Origin: a virus
IMG/VR virus record: IMGVR_UViG_3300031964_000005
Span: 42,656 to 106,655 of that record
Strand: one strand, 5' to 3'
DNA: 64,000 nucleotides
Each line of letters begins with the position of its first letter. Position 1 is the first letter of the stretch. The notes below the pieces were generated by a model. That model was not told where the DNA came from. It saw only the letters and a program-made list of their open reading frames with translations, and searched no databases. The position numbers were made by a program, and so were the translations under genes. This document shows positions 56,858-63,531 of the stretch, in pieces.

Positions 56858-57504
56858 TCAACTATAAAAACGAGAACGGCGAGTTCTGCCAATACAAAGC
56901 TCTACATGATGTTCCAACGGAACCGAAGCCGATTGTAGGTCCAGAGACTATTGCCGGATCCACACCATTGAGTCAGGTATTTATCAAGCTTCCGGTCTGT
57001 GAATATTTGAAGGGTACGAAGTGGGACCATATTGCGCTGTCTGCCATCTCAACGTTGCGACCTGTGGCCCTGCGTGTTGTAGAGATTGATCAGATACTGG
57101 CGGACATGGGTACTAACAACGCGGTCACTGTGTATGTGGATCAGAACGATATTATCCAACGTGTGGAAATGCACGTGGTTGTCGACGTCCGTTTTCATAT
57201 AAACAGTGGTGCCCAGTTCCTAGAACTGATTAGTTCTAAATGCCCGAGATTAAAGTCCAGCGAACTGCCGGTGTACAAAACCTGGACCCAGGACGCCATC
57301 GATGCAGAGCTGTCACGCGTCCATACCGAAGTTCGTGAACTGGACTACGCACGTTACGACGTGCGGGACGAGTATGATAAAGATCGTATCCATCTCGACG
57401 GTTCCTTTAGCTTGGCGCAGATGCAGGCCTTGACCGAACTTATGGCTAGTGTACAAAACGGAATATCAAATGCAAAATACTCTGACTCTGACTCCGAAAA
57501 TTGA
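56854..57504 (+). CDS. hypothetical protein
   Basis: This 216-residue protein is unrecognised, beta-rich in the first half (GSTPLSQVFIKLPVCEYL) and helical later. It overlaps both neighbours. Confidence 0.6.
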   Translation: MINYKNENGEFCQYKALHDVPTEPKPIVGPETIAGSTPLSQVFIKLPVCEYLKGTKWDHIALSAISTLRPVALRVVEIDQILADMGTNNAVTVYVDQNDIIQRVEMHVVVDVRFHINSGAQFLELISSKCPRLKSSELPVYKTWTQDAIDAELSRVHTEVRELDYARYDVRDEYDKDRIHLDGSFSLAQMQALTELMASVQNGISNAKYSDSDSEN

Positions 57505-57757
57505 TCCTGAACGTGGAACTTTTTGTGTGGTTATCCAGCAGCAAATAGCAGTTGCCAATTGCCCGCTCCCAAAAAATAGCTGCATGTGGAAGCACCGGGT
57601 TCATGGTCGTTGTACTTATGACGAGAATTTTGCCAGTTCTAAGTTTAGTGCCAACACTTATGCCTCGATTGTTGGCCTACCTTTGTTGGATCCTTCATTA
57701 GAAGCGGTGCTCAAACGTTCTGTTGTAAACCAATTACAAAAAGAGTTGACCAAATGA
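57470..57757 (+). CDS. small hypothetical protein with Cys cluster
   Basis: This protein of about 95 residues has Cys at NCPLPKNSCMWKHRVHGRC, possibly a zinc site. The ATG at 57470 (MQNTLTLTPK) overlaps the previous gene by 35 nt. Confidence 0.58.
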   Translation: MQNTLTLTPKIDPERGTFCVVIQQQIAVANCPLPKNSCMWKHRVHGRCTYDENFASSKFSANTYASIVGLPLLDPSLEAVLKRSVVNQLQKELTK

Positions 57758-57969
57758 GTAGGCACAAAGGTTCAGTTGTTTATCACGGCATGATTGTTAG
57801 CTCAGGCACGATCCTCATGTCAGTTATTGAAGCGGATGATGCAACGTTAAGCGAGAAGCTGTATAAAGAACAGAAGGCTAAGTTTCATGCACAGTTTCCA
57901 AAAGAAGACTGGCAACGTATAATCCACAACCTGCTGAACACTGAGGACTATTACAAATATGCCAAGTAA
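57754..57969 (+). CDS. small hypothetical protein
   Basis: This 71-residue protein is unrecognised (VVYHGMIVSSGTILMSVIEA). Its stop overlaps the Thg1-like start by 11 nt, so the two are coupled. Confidence 0.6.
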   Translation: MSRHKGSVVYHGMIVSSGTILMSVIEADDATLSEKLYKEQKAKFHAQFPKEDWQRIIHNLLNTEDYYKYAK

Positions 57970-58810
57970 CAAGAAAGACCCGCTGGGTGACCGAATGAAG
58001 CGCTATGAAATGGAGAATGCTGGCCGTCGACTAATGCAGCGATTGCCTATCATGGCACGACTAGATGGTCGTTCTTTTCACACGTTCACGAAAGGACTAG
58101 ACCTTCCTTATGACTCAGGTTTTAGTCGCTGCATGATCGAGACCACGCGTTATTTGGTAGACAAATTTGAGGCTCATCTTGGGTACACTCAGAGTGACGA
58201 AATAACTTTATTCTGGCGTAATGAAAAGTGGGATGAGGAGAAGCCAATGCCTACCCCCGCAGAGATGATGTTTGACGGACGTATCCAGAAATGGACGTCG
58301 CTATTAGCTGCTGGTGCCAGTGTTAATTTCAATCAGCAGGTTGGATTTTTTCTACCCAAGTGCAATCATCTGAGCCCTATTTTCGATTGTCGCGTATTTC
58401 AATTGCCGAATACGACGGAAGTCTACAATAATTTCTTGTGGCGAGAACTGGATGCGACAAAGAATAGTGTGTCTATGGCGGCACAGGCTCTGTACACGCA
58501 GAAAGAACTGCATAAAAAGAATACGGCTAATATGCATGACCTGATGATTGCTAAGGGTGTCAATTGGAACGACTACCCGCAGTTCTTCAAACGTGGAACT
58601 TATGTCAGCAGGGTAAAGGTACAAGAATATTTAACTGAAGCTGAAATAGAAAGAATTCCGGAGAAGAACCGTCCGTTAGGACCCATTACTAGGACAAAAG
58701 TAGTAGCCCTAAATATGGAACCTCTAACAGCCTACGGCAATTGGACTGAATTGATGAACCACATGGAACCTGAAGGCTCTATAAAACCAAGGATTACACC
58801 TTTGGACTAA
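57959..58810 (+). CDS. Thg1-like protein (tRNA-His guanylyltransferase family)
   Basis: This 283-residue protein belongs to the Thg1/TLP family, which adds nucleotides in the 3'-5' direction. The catalytic motif is MARLDGRSFHTFTKGL (D36, matching the RxDGRxFHxF motif) and the second metal site is GYTQSDEITLFW (D80, matching GQSDEYSF). A third segment, NNFLWRELDATKNSVSMAA, matches the bacterial W-R-x-x-D-x-x-x-NS region. Thg1 adds G-1 to tRNA-His; TLPs repair 5'-truncated tRNAs. Phage examples are rare, so it is of interest. It lies near the Mre11-like gene in the rightward block. Confidence 0.9.
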   Translation: MPSNKKDPLGDRMKRYEMENAGRRLMQRLPIMARLDGRSFHTFTKGLDLPYDSGFSRCMIETTRYLVDKFEAHLGYTQSDEITLFWRNEKWDEEKPMPTPAEMMFDGRIQKWTSLLAAGASVNFNQQVGFFLPKCNHLSPIFDCRVFQLPNTTEVYNNFLWRELDATKNSVSMAAQALYTQKELHKKNTANMHDLMIAKGVNWNDYPQFFKRGTYVSRVKVQEYLTEAEIERIPEKNRPLGPITRTKVVALNMEPLTAYGNWTELMNHMEPEGSIKPRITPLD

Positions 58811-58823
58811 AGTTCTACTCCGC

Positions 58824-58832
58824 TAGTAAATA
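58824..58832 (+). promoter_or_regulatory. TAGTAAATA motif (candidate late promoter)
   Basis: A rightward TAGTAAATA lies 110 nt before the 58943 gene, after the Thg1-like stop. Confidence 0.48.
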
Positions 58833-58942
58833 AAGTGCATAAGCAAAGATCTGTTTAACAGACGGCTTTTAAAACAAAACCTACCCACCCCACAAATCCA
58901 CAGACTAAAGCGCAAACTTATTAAATAGATGGAGTTTTACTT

Positions 58943-59677
58943 ATGAAATTTCTTACCGTATCGCAACTTGAAGAGCAGGGTGTCAAGGGTTCAGTGTGGG
59001 TGCTGAATACTGCGTCTACTTCTGCTGCCGCTGCAGTCTCTGTTCATGGTTTCCGTGGCAACGTTATTGTTAGTATTCCGAAACTAAATGGTAATGGTGG
59101 TGACCCGCTGATTATTCAAGAATCCTGGCTCCCATTTGACGCAAGCTCCAAGTTCCCCAAAGAACGTCTGCTGGAGAGTTCTGAATTCAGGTCAGCAATT
59201 AACAGCGGTCTATTATCGCTGGTTGACCCGGTCCAAGCTCAAAAAATTCTTGAACGTGAAGGTGCACGTGAGGAACAGCAACGTTTGCTAGCTTCTGATC
59301 GTCACGTGCGTCAGGCAGGGACAGCCCGGACCATTAGTGACTCTAACGTTGATATGTATGTGCCAAATTCGCAGGGCGGCAAGGACAAGGACGACGAGGA
59401 CTTGCGTGTTGACGTCTACGGACAGGACTACGAAGAAGTTAATGTGGCGAAAGCTGCACTAGCTGGCATTGAGGACAACGATGGTTACAAACCATCGTTC
59501 CTAATGTTTGTCGACAAGATTAAGGCCGAGAACGATATCTCGGCCTTAAACGCGATTCGCACACGTTCGAAGTTCAGCCGTAAAGAATTGCGGTTCATCC
59601 GTGACAACCTGAAGAATCATCCGAAAGCTGTGGCTGCTGTTAAGTCTTTTATTGCTGCGTCCAAAGTAGCTAAATAA
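58943..59677 (+). CDS. hypothetical protein, possibly structural
   Basis: This 244-residue protein has a beta-rich N-terminal half (GVKGSVWVLNTASTSAAAAV), a central charged linker (GGKDKDDEDLRVDVYG) and a helical C-terminus (SKFSRKELRFIRDNLKNHP). No family is recognised. A candidate late promoter precedes it and GGAG precedes the ATG. Confidence 0.62.
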   Translation: MKFLTVSQLEEQGVKGSVWVLNTASTSAAAAVSVHGFRGNVIVSIPKLNGNGGDPLIIQESWLPFDASSKFPKERLLESSEFRSAINSGLLSLVDPVQAQKILEREGAREEQQRLLASDRHVRQAGTARTISDSNVDMYVPNSQGGKDKDDEDLRVDVYGQDYEEVNVAKAALAGIEDNDGYKPSFLMFVDKIKAENDISALNAIRTRSKFSRKELRFIRDNLKNHPKAVAAVKSFIAASKVAK

Positions 59678-59748
59678 AGATTTTTGACTTAGCCTAGCCC
59701 TGCCCAGAGATTCGCAATATCCAAAGGCTAGTTCAAAAGGAACAAGCG

Positions 59749-60216
59749 ATGTATGCTAATGACAAATATGCGTCTATTGATTTACATGATGCTTTCAGCG
59801 GATTGGATCAGGAATCAATTAACCGTGGCTTAAAAGGAGTTTATGCAGAGATGACTAAACACCAACCCAAATGTAAAGATGACGTTGACGTTACCCAAGC
59901 TCCAGATTACGACGAGGACTATGATGCGGCGGAAACTCAGTTTCAAGGACCTATGGACGAAGCCCTATACAATTTAGAGGCACAAGTTTCATCAGCAGAG
60001 GAGAACATCAAAAGTCTAGTCCAAGCTCTTGAACCTTATCTTCCCCGTTCTTGGCTCGAGGACAAAGAAGCTCAACAAGGTGATTGTGAAATCTCTCCGT
60101 TTAACCAACATGGTTCAGAACTTTCGTCTACAGTACATTCAATTAATCGTCAGCTCAATAACTTGCATTATTTAAATAAACGAATTCAGGTAATAACAGA
60201 AAGTATTGTTCGTTAA
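59749..60216 (+). CDS. hypothetical coiled-coil protein
   Basis: This 155-residue protein is acidic, with a coiled coil (EALYNLEAQVSSAEENIKSL) and a C-terminal helical segment. AAAAGGAAC precedes the ATG. No family is recognised. A terminator follows 3 nt after its stop. Confidence 0.62.
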   Translation: MYANDKYASIDLHDAFSGLDQESINRGLKGVYAEMTKHQPKCKDDVDVTQAPDYDEDYDAAETQFQGPMDEALYNLEAQVSSAEENIKSLVQALEPYLPRSWLEDKEAQQGDCEISPFNQHGSELSSTVHSINRQLNNLHYLNKRIQVITESIVR

Positions 60217-60219
60217 TAG

Positions 60220-60264
60220 AAAAGGCTGCAGGAATCCTTGATTAGTGGATTCCTGCAGCCTTTT
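60220..60264 (+). terminator. Rho-independent terminator
   Basis: A perfect 18-bp stem AAAAGGCTGCAGGAATCC / GGATTCCTGCAGCCTTTT closes a 9-nt loop. It ends the transcription unit of the 59749 gene. Confidence 0.92.
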
Positions 60265-60307
60265 CCCATTCGAGGCTCAAATTGATGCTTTTACGGGCAA
60301 AACTTCG

Positions 60308-60387
60308 GTTTATGTACAAATACCAAGGACCCCCAATTTAGGGTCGCCACGGGCCTCAAAAGGGCCTCAAAACAGCACGTGGCGCGT
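60308..60387. repeat. 80-bp structured repeat, copy 2
   Basis: These 80 bp match 49161-49240. The two tandem 11-bp units are GGGCCTCAAAA here, both differing from copy 1 (GGGCCTTAAAA) at the same base, which suggests homogenisation between the units. The outer GCCACG/CGTGGC pairing is kept. Confidence 0.85.
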
Positions 60388-60459
60388 CTATTTCGGTTCT
60401 AATCAGGGGTCTATAATTCTAAGCAGGCATCCACCCACGCACGCACCAACATTAAATAC

Positions 60460-60487
60460 TTGTTTTTCGTTTTGTCCTGTGTATAAT
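60460..60487 (+). promoter_or_regulatory. sigma-70 promoter
   Basis: -35 TTGTTT (60460-60465) and -10 TATAAT (60482-60487) are 16 nt apart. GCACCAACATTAAA lies 15-20 nt upstream. It drives the 109-residue gene. Confidence 0.72.
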
Positions 60488-60538
60488 AAGTACATACACC
60501 AAGTTTAAATTAAGTTCCTAACGAAAGGGAAGACTAAA

Positions 60539-60868
60539 ATGAGCTACCGATCCAAGAAGGCAAAGTTGACAGCCCCGCAACTTCTGTCCATGATCACCAG
60601 TGACATGCTGTATAACAATTTCAAGGCCCAACAAGAAGTGATGATCAACAAGAAGTTGATAGCCCAACGTGTTAGCGATCAAAGACTGCGTAGACTGGCT
60701 GACATGTGTATTCGGGGTTTCGTTCATCACGTAGGTAACGCTCAGTCTGCACGCGAACTTGAATTCATCAGAATTCGCATGAACGAACGCTTGAACACTG
60801 AGAACACAGACTTCTTGTTTGCCGAATGGCAAGGCTCCGACGAAGCAACTATAAATTATTTAAAATAA
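60539..60868 (+). CDS. small early-type hypothetical protein
   Basis: This 109-residue protein is helical and basic (KLTAPQLLSMITSDMLYNNF). It follows a strong sigma-70 promoter. The AAAGGGA ribosome site supports the ATG at 60539. No family is recognised. Confidence 0.65.
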   Translation: MSYRSKKAKLTAPQLLSMITSDMLYNNFKAQQEVMINKKLIAQRVSDQRLRRLADMCIRGFVHHVGNAQSARELEFIRIRMNERLNTENTDFLFAEWQGSDEATINYLK

Positions 60869-60871
60869 TTG

Positions 60872-60900
60872 TTGACGTTGGCACCAACCTAAACTATACT
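60872..60900 (+). promoter_or_regulatory. sigma-70 promoter with GTTGGCACCAAC palindrome
   Basis: -35 TTGACG (60872-60877) and -10 TATACT (60895-60900) are 17 nt apart. The palindrome GTTGGCACCAAC (60877-60888) lies in the spacer. TGGAATCACTG after the -10 is shared with 47 kb and 62 kb promoters. Confidence 0.82.
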
Positions 60901-60942
60901 GGAATCACTGAAGCGCACAACCTAGCGAAAAGGAAGAGCAAA

Positions 60943-61176
60943 ATGAAAGCAGCAGAATTTGCCAAGACACACAGAACCGATGCTGATTGGGTAGCGAGCA
61001 TGGACCAGCGTGGTCTTGAACCTGTTGTACTTTTTCCAGGTCAACGTGGAACCTATAGTGGGTTCTCAGTTACTGTTTTGAGGCATTACCACAACGGTAT
61101 ATACGAAGTGCATCTGGCTAGCGGCGCTATCTGCATTGACGGCTCATACTTTGTTCCTGAGTCAAATCAGGATTGA
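60943..61176 (+). CDS. small early-type hypothetical protein
   Basis: This 77-residue protein is unrecognised (TDADWVASMDQRGLEPVVLF). AAAAGGAAGAGCAAA precedes the ATG at 60943; an upstream in-frame start would overlap the previous gene. Its own promoter is at 60872. Confidence 0.62.
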   Translation: MKAAEFAKTHRTDADWVASMDQRGLEPVVLFPGQRGTYSGFSVTVLRHYHNGIYEVHLASGAICIDGSYFVPESNQD

Positions 61177-61375
61177 GGTCTGGCTTCAAATTTCCTGCGA
61201 GGGCTGTGACGATCCTCACCGAGTGGATAACACGAATAGCCCAAATACAACTAAGGCTCAATTTAGGACTGATCTTAAGACCAGAGGTTGGTATTCCGTT
61301 GGAACCTTGGACTATTGCCCGACATGCGTTAAGCGTAAAATTCATCTGACCCACAAAAGTATAGTTAAAGATTAG
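61136..61375 (+). CDS. small zinc-ribbon-like protein (start uncertain)
   Basis: This frame encodes SCEGCDDPHRVDNTN and YCPTCVKRKIHL (two CxxC pairs), typical of a zinc ribbon. No ATG with a ribosome site is present; candidates are TTG at 61136 or 61151, or a start coupled to the previous stop. The protein is about 60-80 residues long depending on the start. Confidence 0.5.
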   Translation: MTAHTLFLSQIRIEVWLQISCEGCDDPHRVDNTNSPNTTKAQFRTDLKTRGWYSVGTLDYCPTCVKRKIHLTHKSIVKD

Positions 61376-61386
61376 CCGTAAAAAGT

Positions 61387-61416
61387 TGGCACCAACCGAT
61401 GTTTAAGCCTATTTAA
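61387..61416 (+). promoter_or_regulatory. sigma-70-like promoter with TTGGCACCAAC
   Basis: -35 TTGGCA (61387-61392) and -10 TATTTA (61411-61416) are 18 nt apart. It precedes the 149-residue gene. The -10 is a weak match. Confidence 0.55.
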
Positions 61417-61433
61417 TTTAGGAGTTTCAAAAA

Positions 61434-61883
61434 ATGAACGTCTCAAACATCGCGTCAACTTTGATTCCCGAGGGTATGACTCTTTATATGTTTGGCGAAG
61501 GCCCGTCTGACGATTATTACGAACTGGGCCCTTATCTAGGTCCTGTAGGCCTAGACTTTGATGATCTGGCTAAACACTACAGAACCCAATTATTTGAGTC
61601 TAAGAAGAGTTCGGGATTAAACCACTGCGCGGTACTGTTGACCGATTTTGTAAATCATTTGGTAGCCCATGAGGTTATCCAAGAACTTGTTACAACTTTG
61701 GTACTTTTGGACTTAGACATTAAAGATGACGTTGTGTATCAACCTAGTCACTGGCCGAAATGTCCGGTCTGTGCTGAGGGTCGAGGCCGCGCAGGAACCA
61801 GTTACAGTCTGAGATGTGGCACCGCAGCGTACAAGCGTTGTGTTAAGTGCGGTCATGATTGGCAACCGGAGAATGAGTTATGA
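61434..61883 (+). CDS. hypothetical protein with C-terminal zinc ribbon
   Basis: This 149-residue protein has an N-terminal alpha/beta part and a C-terminal zinc ribbon (WPKCPVCAEGRGRAG ... RCVKCGHDWQPENEL; C-x2-C ... C-x2-C). Such proteins often bind nucleic acid. No further family is recognised. Confidence 0.65.
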   Translation: MNVSNIASTLIPEGMTLYMFGEGPSDDYYELGPYLGPVGLDFDDLAKHYRTQLFESKKSSGLNHCAVLLTDFVNHLVAHEVIQELVTTLVLLDLDIKDDVVYQPSHWPKCPVCAEGRGRAGTSYSLRCGTAAYKRCVKCGHDWQPENEL

Positions 61884-62092
61884 GGACCAAGTCCAAGCCC
61901 GCGCCCACACGTAAGCCCACACGTAAGGACCTGTTAAGGGTTATCACTGAATTGCAGAAGCTTATAGGTACGGCTTTGATGCATCACGGAAATGACCGCA
62001 ACGGTAATGGCTTTGAACTGGGGCAAAAGGCATTAAGCGAAGCCCATACACTGTGCATAGAGGCTCGTTCCTTTGACCCACCTATGGACTAA
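61880..62092 (+). CDS. small hypothetical basic protein
   Basis: This 70-residue protein has a basic, Pro/Thr-rich N-terminus (TKSKPAPTRKPTRKDLLR). It overlaps the upstream gene by 4 nt. No family is recognised. Confidence 0.6.
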   Translation: MRTKSKPAPTRKPTRKDLLRVITELQKLIGTALMHHGNDRNGNGFELGQKALSEAHTLCIEARSFDPPMD

Positions 62093-62095
62093 TTG

Positions 62096-62344
62096 ATGAA
62101 GACCAAACTTTCAAAGGCTAACCTGAATTCAGCTTTAAGAATTTTGGCTGAATCCAACAATGATGCGTTCGTAGCTCGTCAACGCATCATTGACCACTGT
62201 TTGATTGTCTACGGCACTGACCCCTACGTTCTAGAGATTTCCGAATTCCTGGATACCTGCGACGGTGGTTGTGGCATGAATACTGGATTAACTGCCTCAG
62301 AATTCGAGACCCTGATGGTAAAAGCTCAAGACTATTTAAAATAA
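62096..62344 (+). CDS. small hypothetical protein
   Basis: This 82-residue protein has a Cys pair (TCDGGCGMNTG) and is otherwise helical (LNSALRILAESNNDAFVARQ). The ATG at 62096 follows the previous stop. The next promoter begins in its last codons. Confidence 0.6.
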   Translation: MKTKLSKANLNSALRILAESNNDAFVARQRIIDHCLIVYGTDPYVLEISEFLDTCDGGCGMNTGLTASEFETLMVKAQDYLK

Positions 62345-62390
62345 TTGTTGGCACCATCGTTAAGTTGAGCTATACTGGAATCACTGCACT
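62337..62390 (+). promoter_or_regulatory. sigma-70 promoter with TTGGCACC element; 54-bp repeat copy
   Basis: -35 TTGGCA (62348-62353) and -10 TATACT (62371-62376) are 17 nt apart. The 54-bp block is identical to 47234-47287 in opposite orientation. It drives the 62417 gene. Confidence 0.82.
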
Positions 62391-62416
62391 AAATTTAAAC
62401 CACTAAGGAACTTAAA

Positions 62417-63166
62417 ATGACCGTACTTTCTTATCACAACGATCAAGCAGTAAAAGACTACCATGTAGCTCAGGCCCGTAGACATTACGAACTTGATATT
62501 CTTCGTTCCGGTACATACGGTAACTTAGAGAAGCGTGACGACCACGAAGTATTTGTAGCCTGTAGTATTGGTTGTATGGCGCACGATATTGACCCAGATA
62601 GTGAGGACAAGCACAAGACAGTAGCTGATCATGCCGGATGGCCCTTGTGGCTAGCATACTTGAGTGAGTCAATGTTTGAGGGATTGCCCGCAGACCTTAG
62701 AGCTAAATTCCATGTAGATTTGAGGGAAGCAATCCCCATAGGGAAGGATTTGGAACCCGTCCAATGGAAGCTAGCAGTTGCTCGTCACGAACGGCAGCTG
62801 GAAGCATTAAAATATAACAAAGAGGACTACGCTGTTAAATGCTACCAAGCCCTCCATCTGGTAATCAACTATTGCAAAGCTAAGGTTGAGGGAACAGCTA
62901 CGGAGGACCAGCGTAAAGAAGCTGAAAAAGCAGCAGATTCAGCAGCGGATTCAGCAGAGTCAGCACGTTTAGCAGATTTAGCACGGTCAGCCTACTGGTC
63001 AGCATCCTGGTCAGCAGAGTCAGCATCCTGGTCAGCAGAGTTAGCACTTTCAGCCTACTGGTCAGCAGTATGGTCATCAGCAGAGTTAGCACTGTCAGCC
63101 AATTCAGCTGAATCTCATTGGCTCTGGGAGCGCGATACCTTACTGAAGCTGTTGATTGAAGCCTAA
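62417..63166 (+). CDS. hypothetical protein with Ala/Ser/Trp repeats, paralogue of 45259 gene
   Basis: This 249-residue protein shares its first ~140 residues with the 45259 gene (SYHNDQAVKDYHVAQARRHY, CSIGCMAHDI, AGWPLWLAYLSESMFEGLP, REAIPIGKDLEPVQWKL). Residues ~175-235 are repeats of Ala-Ser-Ala with periodic YWSA/SWSAE units. It ends in WLWERDTLLKLL, which the paralogue keeps. The Ala/Ser/Trp repeats may form a helical stack. The gene has a strong early promoter. Function unknown. Confidence 0.72.
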   Translation: MTVLSYHNDQAVKDYHVAQARRHYELDILRSGTYGNLEKRDDHEVFVACSIGCMAHDIDPDSEDKHKTVADHAGWPLWLAYLSESMFEGLPADLRAKFHVDLREAIPIGKDLEPVQWKLAVARHERQLEALKYNKEDYAVKCYQALHLVINYCKAKVEGTATEDQRKEAEKAADSAADSAESARLADLARSAYWSASWSAESASWSAELALSAYWSAVWSSAELALSANSAESHWLWERDTLLKLLIEA

Positions 63167-63183
63167 ATCCTCTGTGCTATAAT
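63156..63183 (+). promoter_or_regulatory. sigma-70 promoter
   Basis: -35 TTGAAG (63156-63161) and -10 TATAAT (63178-63183) are 16 nt apart. GGCACCAAC follows about 14 nt downstream. It drives the ribbon-helix-helix gene. Confidence 0.72.
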
Positions 63184-63232
63184 TAGGGCAAGGCACGGCA
63201 CCAACGATCAATAAACAACTGGAGCATGCAAA

Positions 63233-63487
63233 ATGAAAAAAATTAAAAACATAGTAGTCAAGCGCGGTCGTCCTTTCACAGGCACAGCCATGACGGCTAA
63301 CGAGCGCGTACAAGCCATGGAGAATTCACTGTTTGCAGATGGTGGACAGCGACTAGGAACCGTCCGCATCAACGCTGAGGCTAGCGCAGCCTTAGCTACA
63401 TTGACCGAACACTATGGGACCAAGCGTTCGGCTATCGAAGAATCGTTGATTCGTCAGGCTAAGCGTATTGGTGCCAGCTCGAAGTAA
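63233..63487 (+). CDS. ribbon-helix-helix DNA-binding protein
   Basis: This 84-residue protein has a C-terminal ribbon-helix-helix pattern: a beta strand (RLGTVRINAEA) and two helices (SAALATLTEHYG and KRSAIEESLIRQAKRI). The N-terminus is basic (KRGRPFTGTAMTANER), typical of RHH regulators. It is likely a dimeric transcriptional regulator. GGCACCAAC in its leader and the TTGGCACCAA-type promoters nearby are candidate operators. The link is inference. Confidence 0.72.
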   Translation: MKKIKNIVVKRGRPFTGTAMTANERVQAMENSLFADGGQRLGTVRINAEASAALATLTEHYGTKRSAIEESLIRQAKRIGASSK

Positions 63488-63531
63488 AACGTAGGTAATA
63501 AAACAAAATAAATCGTAATTAAGGAAAGATA

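Larger units (their letters stand above)
60217..60538. other. intergenic stretch: terminator, repeat copy 2, promoter
   Basis: This 322-nt gap contains the terminator at 60220, the second 80-bp repeat at 60308-60387, GCACCAACATTAAA near 60442 and a sigma-70 promoter at 60460-60487. No gene is seen in it. Confidence 0.8.

Noticed and set aside
60245-60508. Rightward frame of 87 codons
   Set aside because: It starts inside a terminator and runs through the 80-bp repeat and promoter.
62337-62390. TTGGCACC as a sigma-54 promoter
   Set aside because: The TGGCAC is not followed by the -12 TTGCA element at the right spacing, whereas a -10 TATACT with a 17-nt spacer fits sigma-70.
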